From assembly GCA_022843305.1 (NCBI GenBank), contig JALHNX010000016.1, forward strand, positions 1 through 48,766: a stretch of 48,766 nt of DNA. The letters are read 5' to 3'. Source of the DNA: Pyrinomonadaceae bacterium (GTDB lineage: Bacteria; Acidobacteriota; Blastocatellia; Pyrinomonadales; Pyrinomonadaceae). This document shows, one piece after another, positions 1-7,641 of this stretch. The notes beneath the pieces are model-generated. The model was not told the origin of the DNA. It did no database searches and saw only the letters and a program-made list of their open reading frames with translations. The position numbers and the translations under genes are program-made. The first letter of the stretch is position 1. Each line of letters opens with the position of its first letter.

Positions 1-111
1 CGCCGTAAAGCCGAGGCTCGCGCCGACATCCGCAAACTGATTGGCAAAATTCGCATACCACAAAGCCCGCGCGGGCAGATTTGTTGGAAACCAACGTTTA
101 CTTGGAATCAT
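1..111 (-). CDS. N-terminal end of an unknown protein (cut by window edge)
   Basis: Only the first 37 codons are in the window; the rest lies beyond base 1. The start is an ATG at 109-111 preceded at good spacing by GGAG, which makes the start convincing. The peptide begins MIPSKRWFPTNLPARALWY and continues through an Ala/Asn/Phe-rich stretch ending near GASLGFTA. It has no signal peptide. I do not recognise the family. Composition is like the surrounding coding DNA. The 3' part is needed before any function can be proposed. Confidence 0.6.
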   Translation of the reverse strand, partial: MIPSKRWFPTNLPARALWYANFANQFADVGASLGFTA

Positions 112-162
112 AAAATTCTCCTAAAAAATACAAAAATAGTCCCTTGGGACAGAAACATTTTT

Positions 163-660
163 TTGCTTCCGAATTTAAATAGCTTTTTACCGGCAAAAAC
201 TATCACGTTTTATAAAATTATTTTCGTTTTCGCTTGTTTGAAGGCAAAAAGACACGGATTTAAACAAAAAAGCCGCCGTCCAAACCCGTTCGGACACCGT
301 GCGCCGCGCTTTGGACAACGGAAATTTGCGTTCAGACAACGAGAAATCGCCACAGGTCAGCGGGAAATCAGCTTCGGACAGCGGGAAATCGGCTTCGGTC
401 GGCGGGAAATTGCTATCGGTCGGCGGGAAATTGCCATTAGTCAACGGGAAATTGCCATCGGTCGGCGGGAAATTGTGATGGGACAGCGGGAAATCACGTT
501 TGGACAGCGGGAAATTGTAATGGGACAGCGGGAAATCGTGACTGGTCGGCGGGAAATTGTCATTGGACAACTGACAAAGCCCGCAAAACACCGCATTTCA
601 CCCAATAAACATCGGCATTTCCGCACCAATCGCCGAATAGACGGCGTTTTTATCTTTTAG
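163..660 (+). CDS. Doubtful ORF made mostly of a 7-residue repeat
   Basis: This 165-codon frame starts with TTG and is filled by about twelve copies of a heptapeptide of the type G-Q/R-R-E-I-x-x (residues about 51-134), with basic, unconserved flanks. Because the underlying DNA unit is 21 bp, a multiple of three, frames on both strands stay open: the opposite strand reads N-F-P-L/P-S/T-x-x repeats (GTG start at 591). An open frame here is therefore weak evidence of coding. No ribosome site is evident. I list it because repeat proteins of this kind exist in annotation; it may simply be non-coding minisatellite. Confidence 0.2.
   Translation: MLPNLNSFLPAKTITFYKIIFVFACLKAKRHGFKQKSRRPNPFGHRAPRFGQRKFAFRQREIATGQREISFGQREIGFGRREIAIGRREIAISQREIAIGRREIVMGQREITFGQREIVMGQREIVTGRREIVIGQLTKPAKHRISPNKHRHFRTNRRIDGVFIF
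313..564. repeat. 21-bp minisatellite, 12 tandem copies
   Basis: Twelve contiguous 21-bp units begin at 313 and each carries the core CGGGAAAT at a fixed place; the first two (CGGAAAT, CGAGAAAT) are the most diverged. The first four bases are GGTC, GGAC, AGAC or AGTC, and the last six vary (GCTTC, GCCATC, GTGATG types). A partial thirteenth unit follows 564. No spacers separate the units, so this is not CRISPR. It lies between two minus-strand genes, upstream of the partial gene at 1-111 and downstream of the R-M operon. Confidence 0.9.
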
Positions 661-706
661 TTTTGTGTTCAGCCTTTTTATTTTATGGTTGTGGGATTAC
701 CAACCA

Positions 707-1030
707 TCAGGCAGGATATTCGTGATGAATGATTTCGGAATTTTCGCCCGTGATGATTAGTTCGCCCGTCCAGCCGTCGAAATTCTTTTCCAAATCTCTA
801 TCGAGCCGAAAACAGTTTTCCAGAATTTCGGCTTCAAAGTTTGAGATTTCTTCGAGAAAATGACTCTGCTCGCGGTCGTTGTCCGAATCATATAGCGAAA
901 AACGCTGTTTATGATGACAAGCAATAAAGGCGAGGTGATTTTCATTTTTATCAAGCAGTTGAATAACAACTGACCACGCGGGAAGTTTTTTGTTTTTTAT
1001 GTTTTGTTCAGATAGTTTTTGAATTTTCAT
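707..1030 (-). CDS. Unknown third gene of the restriction-modification operon
   Basis: A 107-residue acidic protein of unknown family. Its ATG (1028-1030) overlaps the last base of the endonuclease stop codon, so it is probably translated by coupling as the last gene of the methyltransferase-endonuclease operon. No membrane segment or signal peptide is visible. The sequence mixes beta-prone hydrophobic stretches (WSVVIQLL, HLAFIACHH) with an acidic middle (DSDNDRE) and ends in a GELIITGE-type hairpin. Co-translation suggests a role with the R-M enzymes, for example an accessory subunit or controller, but it has no recognisable helix-turn-helix and no Vsr nuclease motif. Function not assigned. 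Confidence 0.8.
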   Translation of the reverse strand: MKIQKLSEQNIKNKKLPAWSVVIQLLDKNENHLAFIACHHKQRFSLYDSDNDREQSHFLEEISNFEAEILENCFRLDRDLEKNFDGWTGELIITGENSEIIHHEYPA

Positions 1031-2022
1031 TATTTATCCTCAACAGAAAAGTCCATCTCGTAAGTTTCATCATCATTTTTGAAAAATTCAACATCTGTTC
1101 TTCCATATGCGTCAAGATGTTGTCTGGTGATTTTCGTTCCATAAGGCAAGTTAAGCCGATTACGAAAATATTCACCTACCAAAGCATTTCCTTGTGGAGA
1201 TGAAATTGCGGAAGCGTTCGTTTTTTGTCCTCTCGAAAATATTAAACTTTTTCCATCATCGGTTAAAACAGTAAACTCAACACTTCTAGGCGGAAAAAAA
1301 TCGCCTTTATATACTTCTGGTCTTAAAGGTATATAAGCCTCATTCAGATTTTTTCTTTGTGCTTTACCTTCTGCTCTAAAAGCCCAATTTAACCCAGCCG
1401 TATTATGAACTTCTCCATTTTTCATCAACAATGAAACTCTAACGCTATTACGCGAATCTTTTATTCTAACAGGAATTGTTTCATCCTTAATTACATCTGA
1501 CTTTTCAATGAAACGACGGTAATATTGCTTTTCACTGTAAATTGTAATGTAGTTTTCAATTTCTAAATGATTACAGTAAATTGATTCAGCCGATAAAATA
1601 TTAAAATATTCTAAGGCTTCATCTGCATCACAAGACTCTAAAACTTCTCTCTGAATTGTGAACGCATACTGTGTATAATTAGCCGAACCTGTAAATGCTT
1701 TGTATGGTTTTCCATCTTTAAGCCAAACATAAACCTTAGAATGAACTGGCGGGCTTTTATGTATATAACTGCATTGAAACTTTCCAACAAAATCTTCCTC
1801 TACTAACTTTTGAAAGCCTTTATGGTCTCCTAAAGGAATCCCCATTCTATTACACATTCCAACAAGCAATTCCACATTTAGTAAAGGGTTTGTTGATTTG
1901 ATTTTTTCTAAATGTCTAGAAGCCATCGCCGAACTTGCAAAGCCAGCGACAATACAAAGTTTATCTGCGCCTTCTATTGCAGGTTTAATCAGAACTTCTT
2001 CAAATAAATTTGTTGTTATCAT
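1030..2022 (-). CDS. NgoFVII-like type II restriction endonuclease (PLD fold)
   Basis: A 330-residue protein resembling the NgoFVII restriction endonuclease family, which uses a phospholipase-D-type active site. Visible motifs are the VHSKVYVW block (His94, Lys96) followed by AFTGSANYT (residues 109-117, Asn115), the HxK...N signature of the PLD superfamily. The N-terminus (LCIVAGFASSAMASRHL, then VELLVGM) fits the first strands of the fold. Its start overlaps the methyltransferase stop by four bases (ATGA), a normal arrangement for a co-regulated R-M pair. The gene is clearly AT-richer than its neighbours and than the methyltransferase itself, which suggests separate or recent acquisition. 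NgoFVII-family enzymes are known to cut at GCSGC; specificity here is not proven. Confidence 0.85.
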   Translation of the reverse strand: MITTNLFEEVLIKPAIEGADKLCIVAGFASSAMASRHLEKIKSTNPLLNVELLVGMCNRMGIPLGDHKGFQKLVEEDFVGKFQCSYIHKSPPVHSKVYVWLKDGKPYKAFTGSANYTQYAFTIQREVLESCDADEALEYFNILSAESIYCNHLEIENYITIYSEKQYYRRFIEKSDVIKDETIPVRIKDSRNSVRVSLLMKNGEVHNTAGLNWAFRAEGKAQRKNLNEAYIPLRPEVYKGDFFPPRSVEFTVLTDDGKSLIFSRGQKTNASAISSPQGNALVGEYFRNRLNLPYGTKITRQHLDAYGRTDVEFFKNDDETYEMDFSVEDK

Positions 2023-3149
2023 ATTGTTTGAGTTTGAAATAATTGAGTTGCAAAAGAAATATTCTGCTCAATACTTGCATATTCAATTCCTGCAAAACTA
2101 TACAGAACAGCTTGAAAAATAATTGCCGCGCCTTTTGGCGGAACTGCCATTCCGATCTGTTTTCTTTGGCTTTCTTTTGAGCCGCTGAAAATGAAATCAT
2201 CGGGAAACGTCTGCAAACGGGCGCGTTCACGGTTGGTTAATGCGCGTGGTTCTTCCCAATGATAAACGTGCGTTCCGCCGCCGCCGCTTCCCGTAACCGT
2301 GTAAGACGGTTTTTTCGGGTCGAGTCGTTTGTAAATCTGGCTGATTTTCGCGCCTTTGACGTTTAACTGCAAATGTTCGGGCAAATCGGCGGTAAAAGCG
2401 TTTTCGCCCGGCTTGATGTGTTTCAATCTTTCGATAACCGCTTTTGATTGGTTGGTTAATTCGTGGTTCGGCGCGTCCGAAGGAATCGGCGGATTTTCGA
2501 TTGCCGTTTTGCAGGTGTTGTCCAAATCTCTGAAAGGCGCGGGCGAAGGAACACGGAATTTTACTTTCAAATCTTTTCTGATGCCGACAATAATAATGCG
2601 GTGTCGGGCTTGCGGCACGCCGTATTGCTCGAATTTGTAAAGATGCGGAACGGTCGTATAACCCGCTTCGTCCATTTTGTCGAGAATCGTCTGAAATGCG
2701 TTTCCGTCGTTGGAGTTTCGCAGACCGCCGACGTTTTCCGCCAAAAACCAATCGGGCTGGAAATGTTCCAAAACATTGATGCCGTATTGATACAAAGGAC
2801 CAAAAACGCCGTCAATACCTTTCTGTTCTCCGACAATTGAAAAATCATTGCACGGAAATCCGAAAGCGAGCGCGTCAATTTTGGAAATCTTTGCGAGGCG
2901 TTCGATGTCGAGTTTGCGAATGTCGGCGTGAACAACGGAATTTTTGCTTTCGGGACAAATATTGTTTCGGTAAGTGTCGCAGGTGTCTTTGTCGTAATCG
3001 GTCGCCCAGGCGTGAGAGATGCTGAAATTTGTCGGATTGCCGACATCTGAAGCCATTTTTGCGCCGAGCGCGATGCCGCCGGGTCCGCAAAATAATTCTC
3101 CCAAACGAAATGTGATGGTTTGCATATCGCTGATAATTTTGCCACACAT
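2019..3149 (-). CDS. DNA (cytosine-5) methyltransferase
   Basis: A 376-residue C5-cytosine methyltransferase. It carries motif I (ELFCGPGGIALG, residues 18-29, SAM binding), motif IV with catalytic Cys100 (FGFPCNDFS), motif VI AENV (137-140), motif VIII QYGVPQARHR (175-184), and C-terminal motifs IX/X (RERARLQTFPDDF, IGMAVPPKGA). It should methylate the site cut by the adjacent endonuclease and so protect the host. Two starts are possible: ATG at 3149, or ATG eight codons later at 3125; the extra residues are not part of the fold, so the second is quite plausible. It is the first gene of a three-gene overlapping operon. Its base composition is close to the genome average, unlike the endonuclease. 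Confidence 0.93.
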   Translation of the reverse strand: MCGKIISDMQTITFRLGELFCGPGGIALGAKMASDVGNPTNFSISHAWATDYDKDTCDTYRNNICPESKNSVVHADIRKLDIERLAKISKIDALAFGFPCNDFSIVGEQKGIDGVFGPLYQYGINVLEHFQPDWFLAENVGGLRNSNDGNAFQTILDKMDEAGYTTVPHLYKFEQYGVPQARHRIIIVGIRKDLKVKFRVPSPAPFRDLDNTCKTAIENPPIPSDAPNHELTNQSKAVIERLKHIKPGENAFTADLPEHLQLNVKGAKISQIYKRLDPKKPSYTVTGSGGGGTHVYHWEEPRALTNRERARLQTFPDDFIFSGSKESQRKQIGMAVPPKGAAIIFQAVLYSFAGIEYASIEQNISFATQLFQTQTI

Positions 3150-3398
3150 TTAGGCAAAACGAAAAGGCGACGGAAAACTATCAGATATTTAGAACAATTG
3201 CCGCCGAAATGTAGTATGAAATAAAAAATCGGCGCGAAATCGGGCGTTTGCGAATGTTTCGGCAATCCGGCGCGGAAAAATTTCGCACACCGCGTTTTCG
3301 GTTAAGTTTTTGAAAAGTCGTTTTGCGAAATGCGCCGACGCGCCGAATTGGTTATGATAGATTATGTCTTCGGATTATTTTTACCGATACCCCAGTAA

Positions 3399-3620
3399 AT
3401 GAATAGAGAAGAAGAAGAAGAACCGACGATTGTTATCAAAGGTCGCGCCATCGGGCGCAAAGAAATAGACAAGTTTGTAAATGAAGGAATCTTTGTGGTC
3501 TCAGACGGCGGGAAAGATTATATTCCCCCGTATCTGGTTTTGAAGGACAGGTCTTCTTTTGTGCTGACCAAGGACGAAGCGCACAAAGTGGTGATGTTTA
3601 TGCGCGAATACTCGGAATAG
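3399..3620 (+). CDS. Small unknown cytosolic protein (73 aa)
   Basis: A 73-residue protein that starts with a run of five glutamates and then reads as a compact alpha/beta domain (TIVIKGRAIGRKEIDKF, IFVVSDGGKDYIPPYLVL, AHKVVMFMREYSE). There is no signal peptide or membrane segment. ATG 3399 is the only sensible start; no strong ribosome site precedes it. It converges on the subtilase gene at 3699-4520, and a long palindrome overlapping its stop codon separates them. Codon use resembles neighbouring genes, so it is probably real. I do not recognise the family. Confidence 0.6.
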   Translation: MNREEEEEPTIVIKGRAIGRKEIDKFVNEGIFVVSDGGKDYIPPYLVLKDRSSFVLTKDEAHKVVMFMREYSE

Positions 3621-3693
3621 TGAAAAACGTAAAGTGAAAAGTGAATAGTATAATTTTAACTATTCACTTTTCACTTTACGTTTTTCACTATTC
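3615..3693. repeat. Palindrome of GTGAA-type short repeats between convergent genes
   Basis: Two perfectly complementary 35-bp arms (3615-3649 and 3659-3693) flank a 9-base AT loop. The arms are made of near-repeats of AGTGAAAA/GTGAATA. The element overlaps the stop codon of the 73-residue gene and ends five bases before the subtilase stop, so it fills the entire gap between convergent genes. It could act as a two-way terminator, although it lacks a GC-rich stem and U tail. It resembles in design, not sequence, the GAGTC-type hairpins at 4529, 26232, 36614, 38881 and 42103. Confidence 0.9.
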
Positions 3694-3698
3694 ACTTT

Positions 3699-4520
3699 TC
3701 ACTTCTCACCTTCCCCGTCCTTCAGAATATCTTCATCAACATTTTCTTTGGCGAGCGCGTAGAGCGCGGATTTGACTTGAAAAGGTGTCAGGTTCGGGTA
3801 GGTTTCGAGCAAAAGCGCGATGATGCCGACGATGTGCGGGCAGGCGAAACTGTTTCCCGTCAGGCTTTTGTAACCGCCGCCGAGCCACGCCGTGCGGACA
3901 TTGACACCCGGCGCGGTCAGTTCGATGACTTCGCCGAAGCGGAAACCGAAATGAAACGGGTCGGTTTCGGTTGATTTGGAAACCGAGATCAGCGACGACG
4001 AAAAAACCGACGGAAACGACGGTTGCGGCAGATTATTTGCCGCCGCGACGACGATACAGCCCGCCTGATATGCGCGGTCGAGCAGATCGTGCAAAGGCGC
4101 GAAAAACTGCGGTTTGGTCGTTCCGAGACTGAGATTTATCAAACGATAGCGTTTTTTGATGGCGTATTCCAATCCGGCAAGAAACGAATGCCCGTCGCCA
4201 AGTCCGCCTGCACCGAGAACGCGGATGCTGTAAAACTGCGCGTCGGGCGCGATGCGCGAAATGATTCCTGCGCAAGCCGTGCCGTGTCCGGCTGAATCGC
4301 CCGTTTCCGACGGCACAAAAAGAACGCGTTTGTTCTCGCTGCGGGCTTCGACCGATTCGAGAACTTTGCCCTGCAAATCAGGATGTTCGGGGTCAATGCC
4401 GCTGTCAATGATCGCCACGCCGACACCTTTACCCGTCCGCAATTTCCAGCCGTCGTCAATCTGGAAATACGTCGAGATCGTCCCGAATTTGCCTGTTTCG
4501 TAGCCCGTTACCGATGTCAT
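3699..4520 (-). CDS. Cytosolic subtilisin-like (S8) serine peptidase
   Basis: A 273-residue subtilase consisting of little more than the catalytic domain. The triad is visible: Asp39 in GVAIIDSGID, His79 in SAGHGTACAG, Ser224 in TGNSFACPH. The oxyanion Asn is in AAANN (162-163). There is no signal peptide, so it probably acts in the cytoplasm or is self-contained. At about 270 residues it is at the short end for the family and lacks a clear propeptide. The start is the ATG at 4518-4520, just after a GAGTC-type hairpin that fills the gap to the upstream GAF gene on the same strand. Its substrate is unknown. Small intracellular subtilases can mature peptides or remove damaged proteins, but nothing here decides that. 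Confidence 0.88.
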   Translation of the reverse strand: MTSVTGYETGKFGTISTYFQIDDGWKLRTGKGVGVAIIDSGIDPEHPDLQGKVLESVEARSENKRVLFVPSETGDSAGHGTACAGIISRIAPDAQFYSIRVLGAGGLGDGHSFLAGLEYAIKKRYRLINLSLGTTKPQFFAPLHDLLDRAYQAGCIVVAAANNLPQPSFPSVFSSSLISVSKSTETDPFHFGFRFGEVIELTAPGVNVRTAWLGGGYKSLTGNSFACPHIVGIIALLLETYPNLTPFQVKSALYALAKENVDEDILKDGEGEK

Positions 4521-4528
4521 ATTTCTTT

Positions 4529-4602
4529 GGAGTCGAGAGTGGTGAGTCGAGAGTCGAAAGTCGAAGAATTTTACTCTCGACTCTTGACTCTCGACTCTCG
4601 AC
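4529..4602. repeat. GAGAGTC-type heptamer hairpin
   Basis: Left arm of GAGTCGA/GAGAGTC heptamers (about 4529-4562), short AATTTT loop, right arm of the complementary CTCTCGA/CTCTTGA heptamers (about 4573-4600). It starts four bases after the GAF stop codon (on the minus strand) and ends eight bases before the S8 peptidase start codon, so the gap contains nothing else. One of five GAGTC-type members in the window. Confidence 0.88.
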
Positions 4603-4606
4603 TAAT

Positions 4607-5383
4607 TTAAAAATTCAAAAAACTCGTTTCACTTTTGCTGTCCGAACATTTTATGATCGCTTCCAAAATTTCGCGGCACATCAGGCGTTCGGCATCGCTG
4701 CGTGAAGCGAGTTCGCGCACCAGAATCGCCAGATCGAGCATTTCTTTATGCTCGGCGGCACTGCGCAATTCTCTCAGCCATTGGCGGACTTCGGTAAATT
4801 TCGGCGCATTCTCGCCCCACATCATTTTATTGCCGAGTTCGCAGAAAAGTTTCGCGGATTCATACGCGTTGACGAGCGACGCGACGGCTTCGGCAAACAA
4901 GGCGGCTTTATCCATCTCGCGCGGCGTAAACGGTTCGTAAGGCGGCTCGCCGACGCGGTTGATATATTCCAGAACACCGATAATTTCACCGTTATGGCGC
5001 AGCGGCGTTGCCAGAATCATCTGCGTCGAATAGCCGGTCTGTTTGTCAACTTCGGCGTAAAAGGTTTCTTCCTCGCCCGCGTCGGCAACCGCCATCGGCT
5101 GACCGGAAGAAAAAACGAATCCGGCAATGCCTTTGCCGGCGGGAACGCGCAGGTTGATTAGCCGGTCGGCAACCTTGCCGATCGCCGATAAAAAACGCAG
5201 ATCGCCCTCATCGCCCTCGCGGATTAAAACCGACGCTTCTTCGGAATTCATCTCGGAAGCCGTCACCTTCAAAAGATTTTCGATGGAAGCCGTCAAAGGC
5301 TCGGTCAGAGCGTTTGCCACGTCAATCGTTTCGATTAAATTTCGGAACTTTTGCTCAAAATTATTTTCGGCGGTTTCGGACAT
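4607..5383 (-). CDS. GAF domain protein
   Basis: A 258-residue soluble protein. Residues about 20-175 form a GAF sensor domain: a helix with LTASIENLLKVTASEMNSE, then EEASVLIRE, a VPAGKGIAGFVFSSG strand-helix pair, AVADAGEEETFYAEVD, and the typical ATPLRHNGEIIGVLEYINR core. The C-terminal quarter is helical and ends in a Cys/Ser-rich tail. There is no output domain (no kinase, GGDEF or HTH), so it is probably a stand-alone ligand sensor or regulatory partner. I chose ATG 5383 (MSETAENN) because the longer frame begins with TTG and adds residues unlike the family. The S8 peptidase follows on the same strand across a hairpin repeat. Confidence 0.85.
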   Translation of the reverse strand: MSETAENNFEQKFRNLIETIDVANALTEPLTASIENLLKVTASEMNSEEASVLIREGDEGDLRFLSAIGKVADRLINLRVPAGKGIAGFVFSSGQPMAVADAGEEETFYAEVDKQTGYSTQMILATPLRHNGEIIGVLEYINRVGEPPYEPFTPREMDKAALFAEAVASLVNAYESAKLFCELGNKMMWGENAPKFTEVRQWLRELRSAAEHKEMLDLAILVRELASRSDAERLMCREILEAIIKCSDSKSETSFLNF

Positions 5384-5614
5384 ACTAAGATTTTTACCCA
5401 AAAAGCCAAAGGAATCAAACAAATAAAATTTATTTCACTTTTTAGTTGGAAATTTACCGCAATTGAAACTTTTCAGAAGGCATATAAAATTCAGTTCTCG
5501 GCTTTCGACACGCTTTCGGCTTGCGTTTGGGACGGTTATTTTTGTAACATTCGCGCTAACGGTTAATTTTTTTTCGACGCGCTTTGTTGAACGCCTTTTG
5601 AGGTCTTTCGGGCT

Positions 5615-7327
5615 ATGAGGAAAGTTGTTTCATTACTTTTAATTTTGTCCTTCGGCGTTGTTTTCGCGTTTCCGCAAGCGAAACAAAAATCCGTCTCGCA
5701 GTTTGAAGAAGTCGAACCTTTCAAAATCAAACGCGGTTCTTCGTTTTCCGCGTCAACCTCGCGCCCGAATCAGGATGAGCCGCAAAATCCGCAAATCCCG
5801 AACGGAAAAATTGCCCGCGATTTTTCCGAGGCACTCGACATTATCCGTAAAAATTATGTTGACGGAAAATCCGTAAATTATAATGAAGTAACAAAATCGG
5901 CGATTGATTCGATGCTTCACGCGCTCGACCCGCATTCGAATTATTACGATTCCGCCGAATATCAGGAACTTTTAACCAACCAGCAAAGCGAATATTTCGG
6001 CATCGGCGCAACTATCGCCAACTACGAAAAAACCGGTGAAATAAACACTTTCGTCATTGCAACCTTTCCCGATTCGCCCGCCTTTCGCGCCGGACTTCGT
6101 TTCGGCGACAAAATTCTCGCGGTCAACGGCGAAAAAATGGCGGGCAAAAATTCGTCGGTCGTGCGCGACAAAGTGCGCGGCAAAAAAGGCTCGGTCGTGC
6201 GCATTTTGATCGAACGCGGCGACACGCGGCGGCAGGAAACCGTCGAAATCCGCCGCAACCGCGTGCCGCAGCCGACGATTCCCGACGCTTATCTGCTCCG
6301 CGAAGGCATCGGCTACGTTGATATGTCGGAAGGTTTTAATTACACGACTTCCGAAGAATTGAACGTTGCCCTCAGCGAACTTAAAAAACAGGGAATGACC
6401 TCGATGATTCTCGATTTGCGGGAAAATACGGGCGGAATTTTGGATCAGGCGGTTAAGGTCGCCGAAAGATTTCTGCCCGCCGGAAGCGTAATCGTGACCC
6501 AGCGCGGACGGTTTACGATTGACAACCGCGTTTGGCGCGCGGCGAACAAAACGCCCGAAACAATGCCGCTTGTCGTGCTGGTCAACGATTCGTCGGCTTC
6601 GGCTTCGGAAATCGTCGCCGGCGCGATGCAGGATTACGACCGCGCATTGATCGTCGGCGAAAATACGTTCGGCAAAGGTTTGGTGCAAAGCATTATTGAT
6701 CTGCCGTTCGGTTCGGGTCTGACGCTGACGACCGCCAAATATTACACGCCTTCGGGGCGTTCGATTCAGCGCGATTATTCAAAAGCCGGTTTTTACGATT
6801 ATTTCAATCACAAAACCGCGATTGCCGACCAGACCAAACCCGAAGCCAAGACAATCACGGGCAGAAAAGTTTTCGGCGGCGACGGCATTACGCCCGACGA
6901 AATCGTTAAAAATCGAATTTTTAACGATACGGAGTTGGAATTGCTCGACCCGATCTTCTTTTTCTCGCTGGAATTGGCAAACGGCAAAATCGCGGGCTTT
7001 GAAAATTACAAAATCAGCGGTCAAACGCGGTTCGGGCAAAGAATTCGTCCGGTTGATTTTCCCGTCAGCGACGAGATATTGAAGGCATTTAAAACGTTTA
7101 TCGCGCAAACCGGCAAATGGAAATTTTTGTCGTCAGCCGTCGAAGCCGAAAAAACATATATCAAAACGCGCATCCGCTACAATTTAATCACCAACGCATT
7201 CGGCACGGTCGCGGCAAATCAGGTTTTGATCGAAGATGACAAACAGGTTGCGAAAGCCGTCGAAAATCTGCCCCGCGCCGGACAACTCGCGCTTCTCGCC
7301 AGCAAAGCACGGCAAAAACAGAAATAA
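5615..7327 (+). CDS. S41 family C-terminal processing peptidase with PDZ domain
   Basis: A 570-residue exported serine peptidase of the CtpA/Prc type, which trims or degrades envelope proteins from their C-termini. Residues 1-20 form a signal peptide. An N-terminal helical region with the LDPHSNYY motif (104-111) is followed by a PDZ domain (about 123-215, with SPAFRAGLRFGDKILAVNG). The catalytic core is about 230-420: Ser329 in DSSASASEIVAGA and Lys354 in ENTFGKGLVQS, exactly 25 residues apart as in Prc. The C-terminal 150 residues are an extra helical region. The start is ATG 5615, with only a weak upstream GAGG. The gene stands alone with palindromic DNA downstream. Confidence 0.92.
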   Translation: MRKVVSLLLILSFGVVFAFPQAKQKSVSQFEEVEPFKIKRGSSFSASTSRPNQDEPQNPQIPNGKIARDFSEALDIIRKNYVDGKSVNYNEVTKSAIDSMLHALDPHSNYYDSAEYQELLTNQQSEYFGIGATIANYEKTGEINTFVIATFPDSPAFRAGLRFGDKILAVNGEKMAGKNSSVVRDKVRGKKGSVVRILIERGDTRRQETVEIRRNRVPQPTIPDAYLLREGIGYVDMSEGFNYTTSEELNVALSELKKQGMTSMILDLRENTGGILDQAVKVAERFLPAGSVIVTQRGRFTIDNRVWRAANKTPETMPLVVLVNDSSASASEIVAGAMQDYDRALIVGENTFGKGLVQSIIDLPFGSGLTLTTAKYYTPSGRSIQRDYSKAGFYDYFNHKTAIADQTKPEAKTITGRKVFGGDGITPDEIVKNRIFNDTELELLDPIFFFSLELANGKIAGFENYKISGQTRFGQRIRPVDFPVSDEILKAFKTFIAQTGKWKFLSSAVEAEKTYIKTRIRYNLITNAFGTVAANQVLIEDDKQVAKAVENLPRAGQLALLASKARQKQK

Positions 7328-7606
7328 ACATCGGAATAGATTAAAGATAAAATCTATCAGTTAAGTTGTTGGACAGAATTATCATAATCTAAAAAACATC
7401 AGTAGAGCGAGCGGTAGCGAGTCTGACTCACAACCGATTGACTATCAGCGAAGCAGACTCGCTACCGCTCGCTCTACTGATTGCCGACAGATTGAGATTC
7501 GTTTATTTCTGTCCAACTACTTATCATCTCTCATCAATTCCGAGGTTTCCGCCGAATTAATTTGCGCGATTACCTAAAAAGCTTTATCTCTTGTCTTGAT
7601 TTTTTA
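7328..7606. other. Non-coding gap after the S41 peptidase gene
   Basis: This part of the gap holds no convincing gene. It contains a long palindrome (7399-7480) nested inside a second, weaker one: GTTGTTGGACAGAA near 7365-7378 pairs with TTTCTGTCCAACTAC near 7505-7520. The remainder is AT-rich DNA up to the minus-strand terminator at 7607. Confidence 0.6.
7399..7480. repeat. Perfect 27-bp inverted repeat
   Basis: Arms 7399-7425 and 7454-7480 are exact complements. Each contains a GAGCGAGCGGTAGCGAG-like core, itself made of short GAGCG/GTAGC repeats, with a 28-base spacer. It lies 72 bases after the S41 peptidase stop. It is too long and lacks a U tail to be a classic terminator, and looks like an intergenic palindromic repeat. 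A single copy is seen in this window. Confidence 0.9.
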
Positions 7607-7641
7607 CAAAAAAAACTCGTTGGGTCGCATACCCAACGAGT
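7607..7641 (-). terminator. Intrinsic terminator, minus strand (second of two)
   Basis: An 11-bp perfect stem (ACTCGTTGGGT at 7615-7625 with ACCCAACGAGT at 7631-7641) and a 5-base loop. On the minus strand the stem is followed by eight Us. It lies about 120 bases beyond the first terminator of the TonB receptor gene, so it probably ends a separate transcript. Confidence 0.85.

Noticed and set aside
313..564. CRISPR array
   Set aside because: Units are contiguous with no spacers and no cas genes are present; it is a tandem minisatellite.
3399..3620. RiPP precursor peptide for the neighbouring subtilase
   Set aside because: No leader-core pattern, and it is convergent with the peptidase gene rather than co-transcribed; no modification enzymes nearby.
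5972..6688. Long antisense frame (238 codons) opposite the S41 peptidase gene
   Set aside because: A shadow produced by the GC-skewed codon use of the real gene; no family-like sequence and the sense frame is certain.
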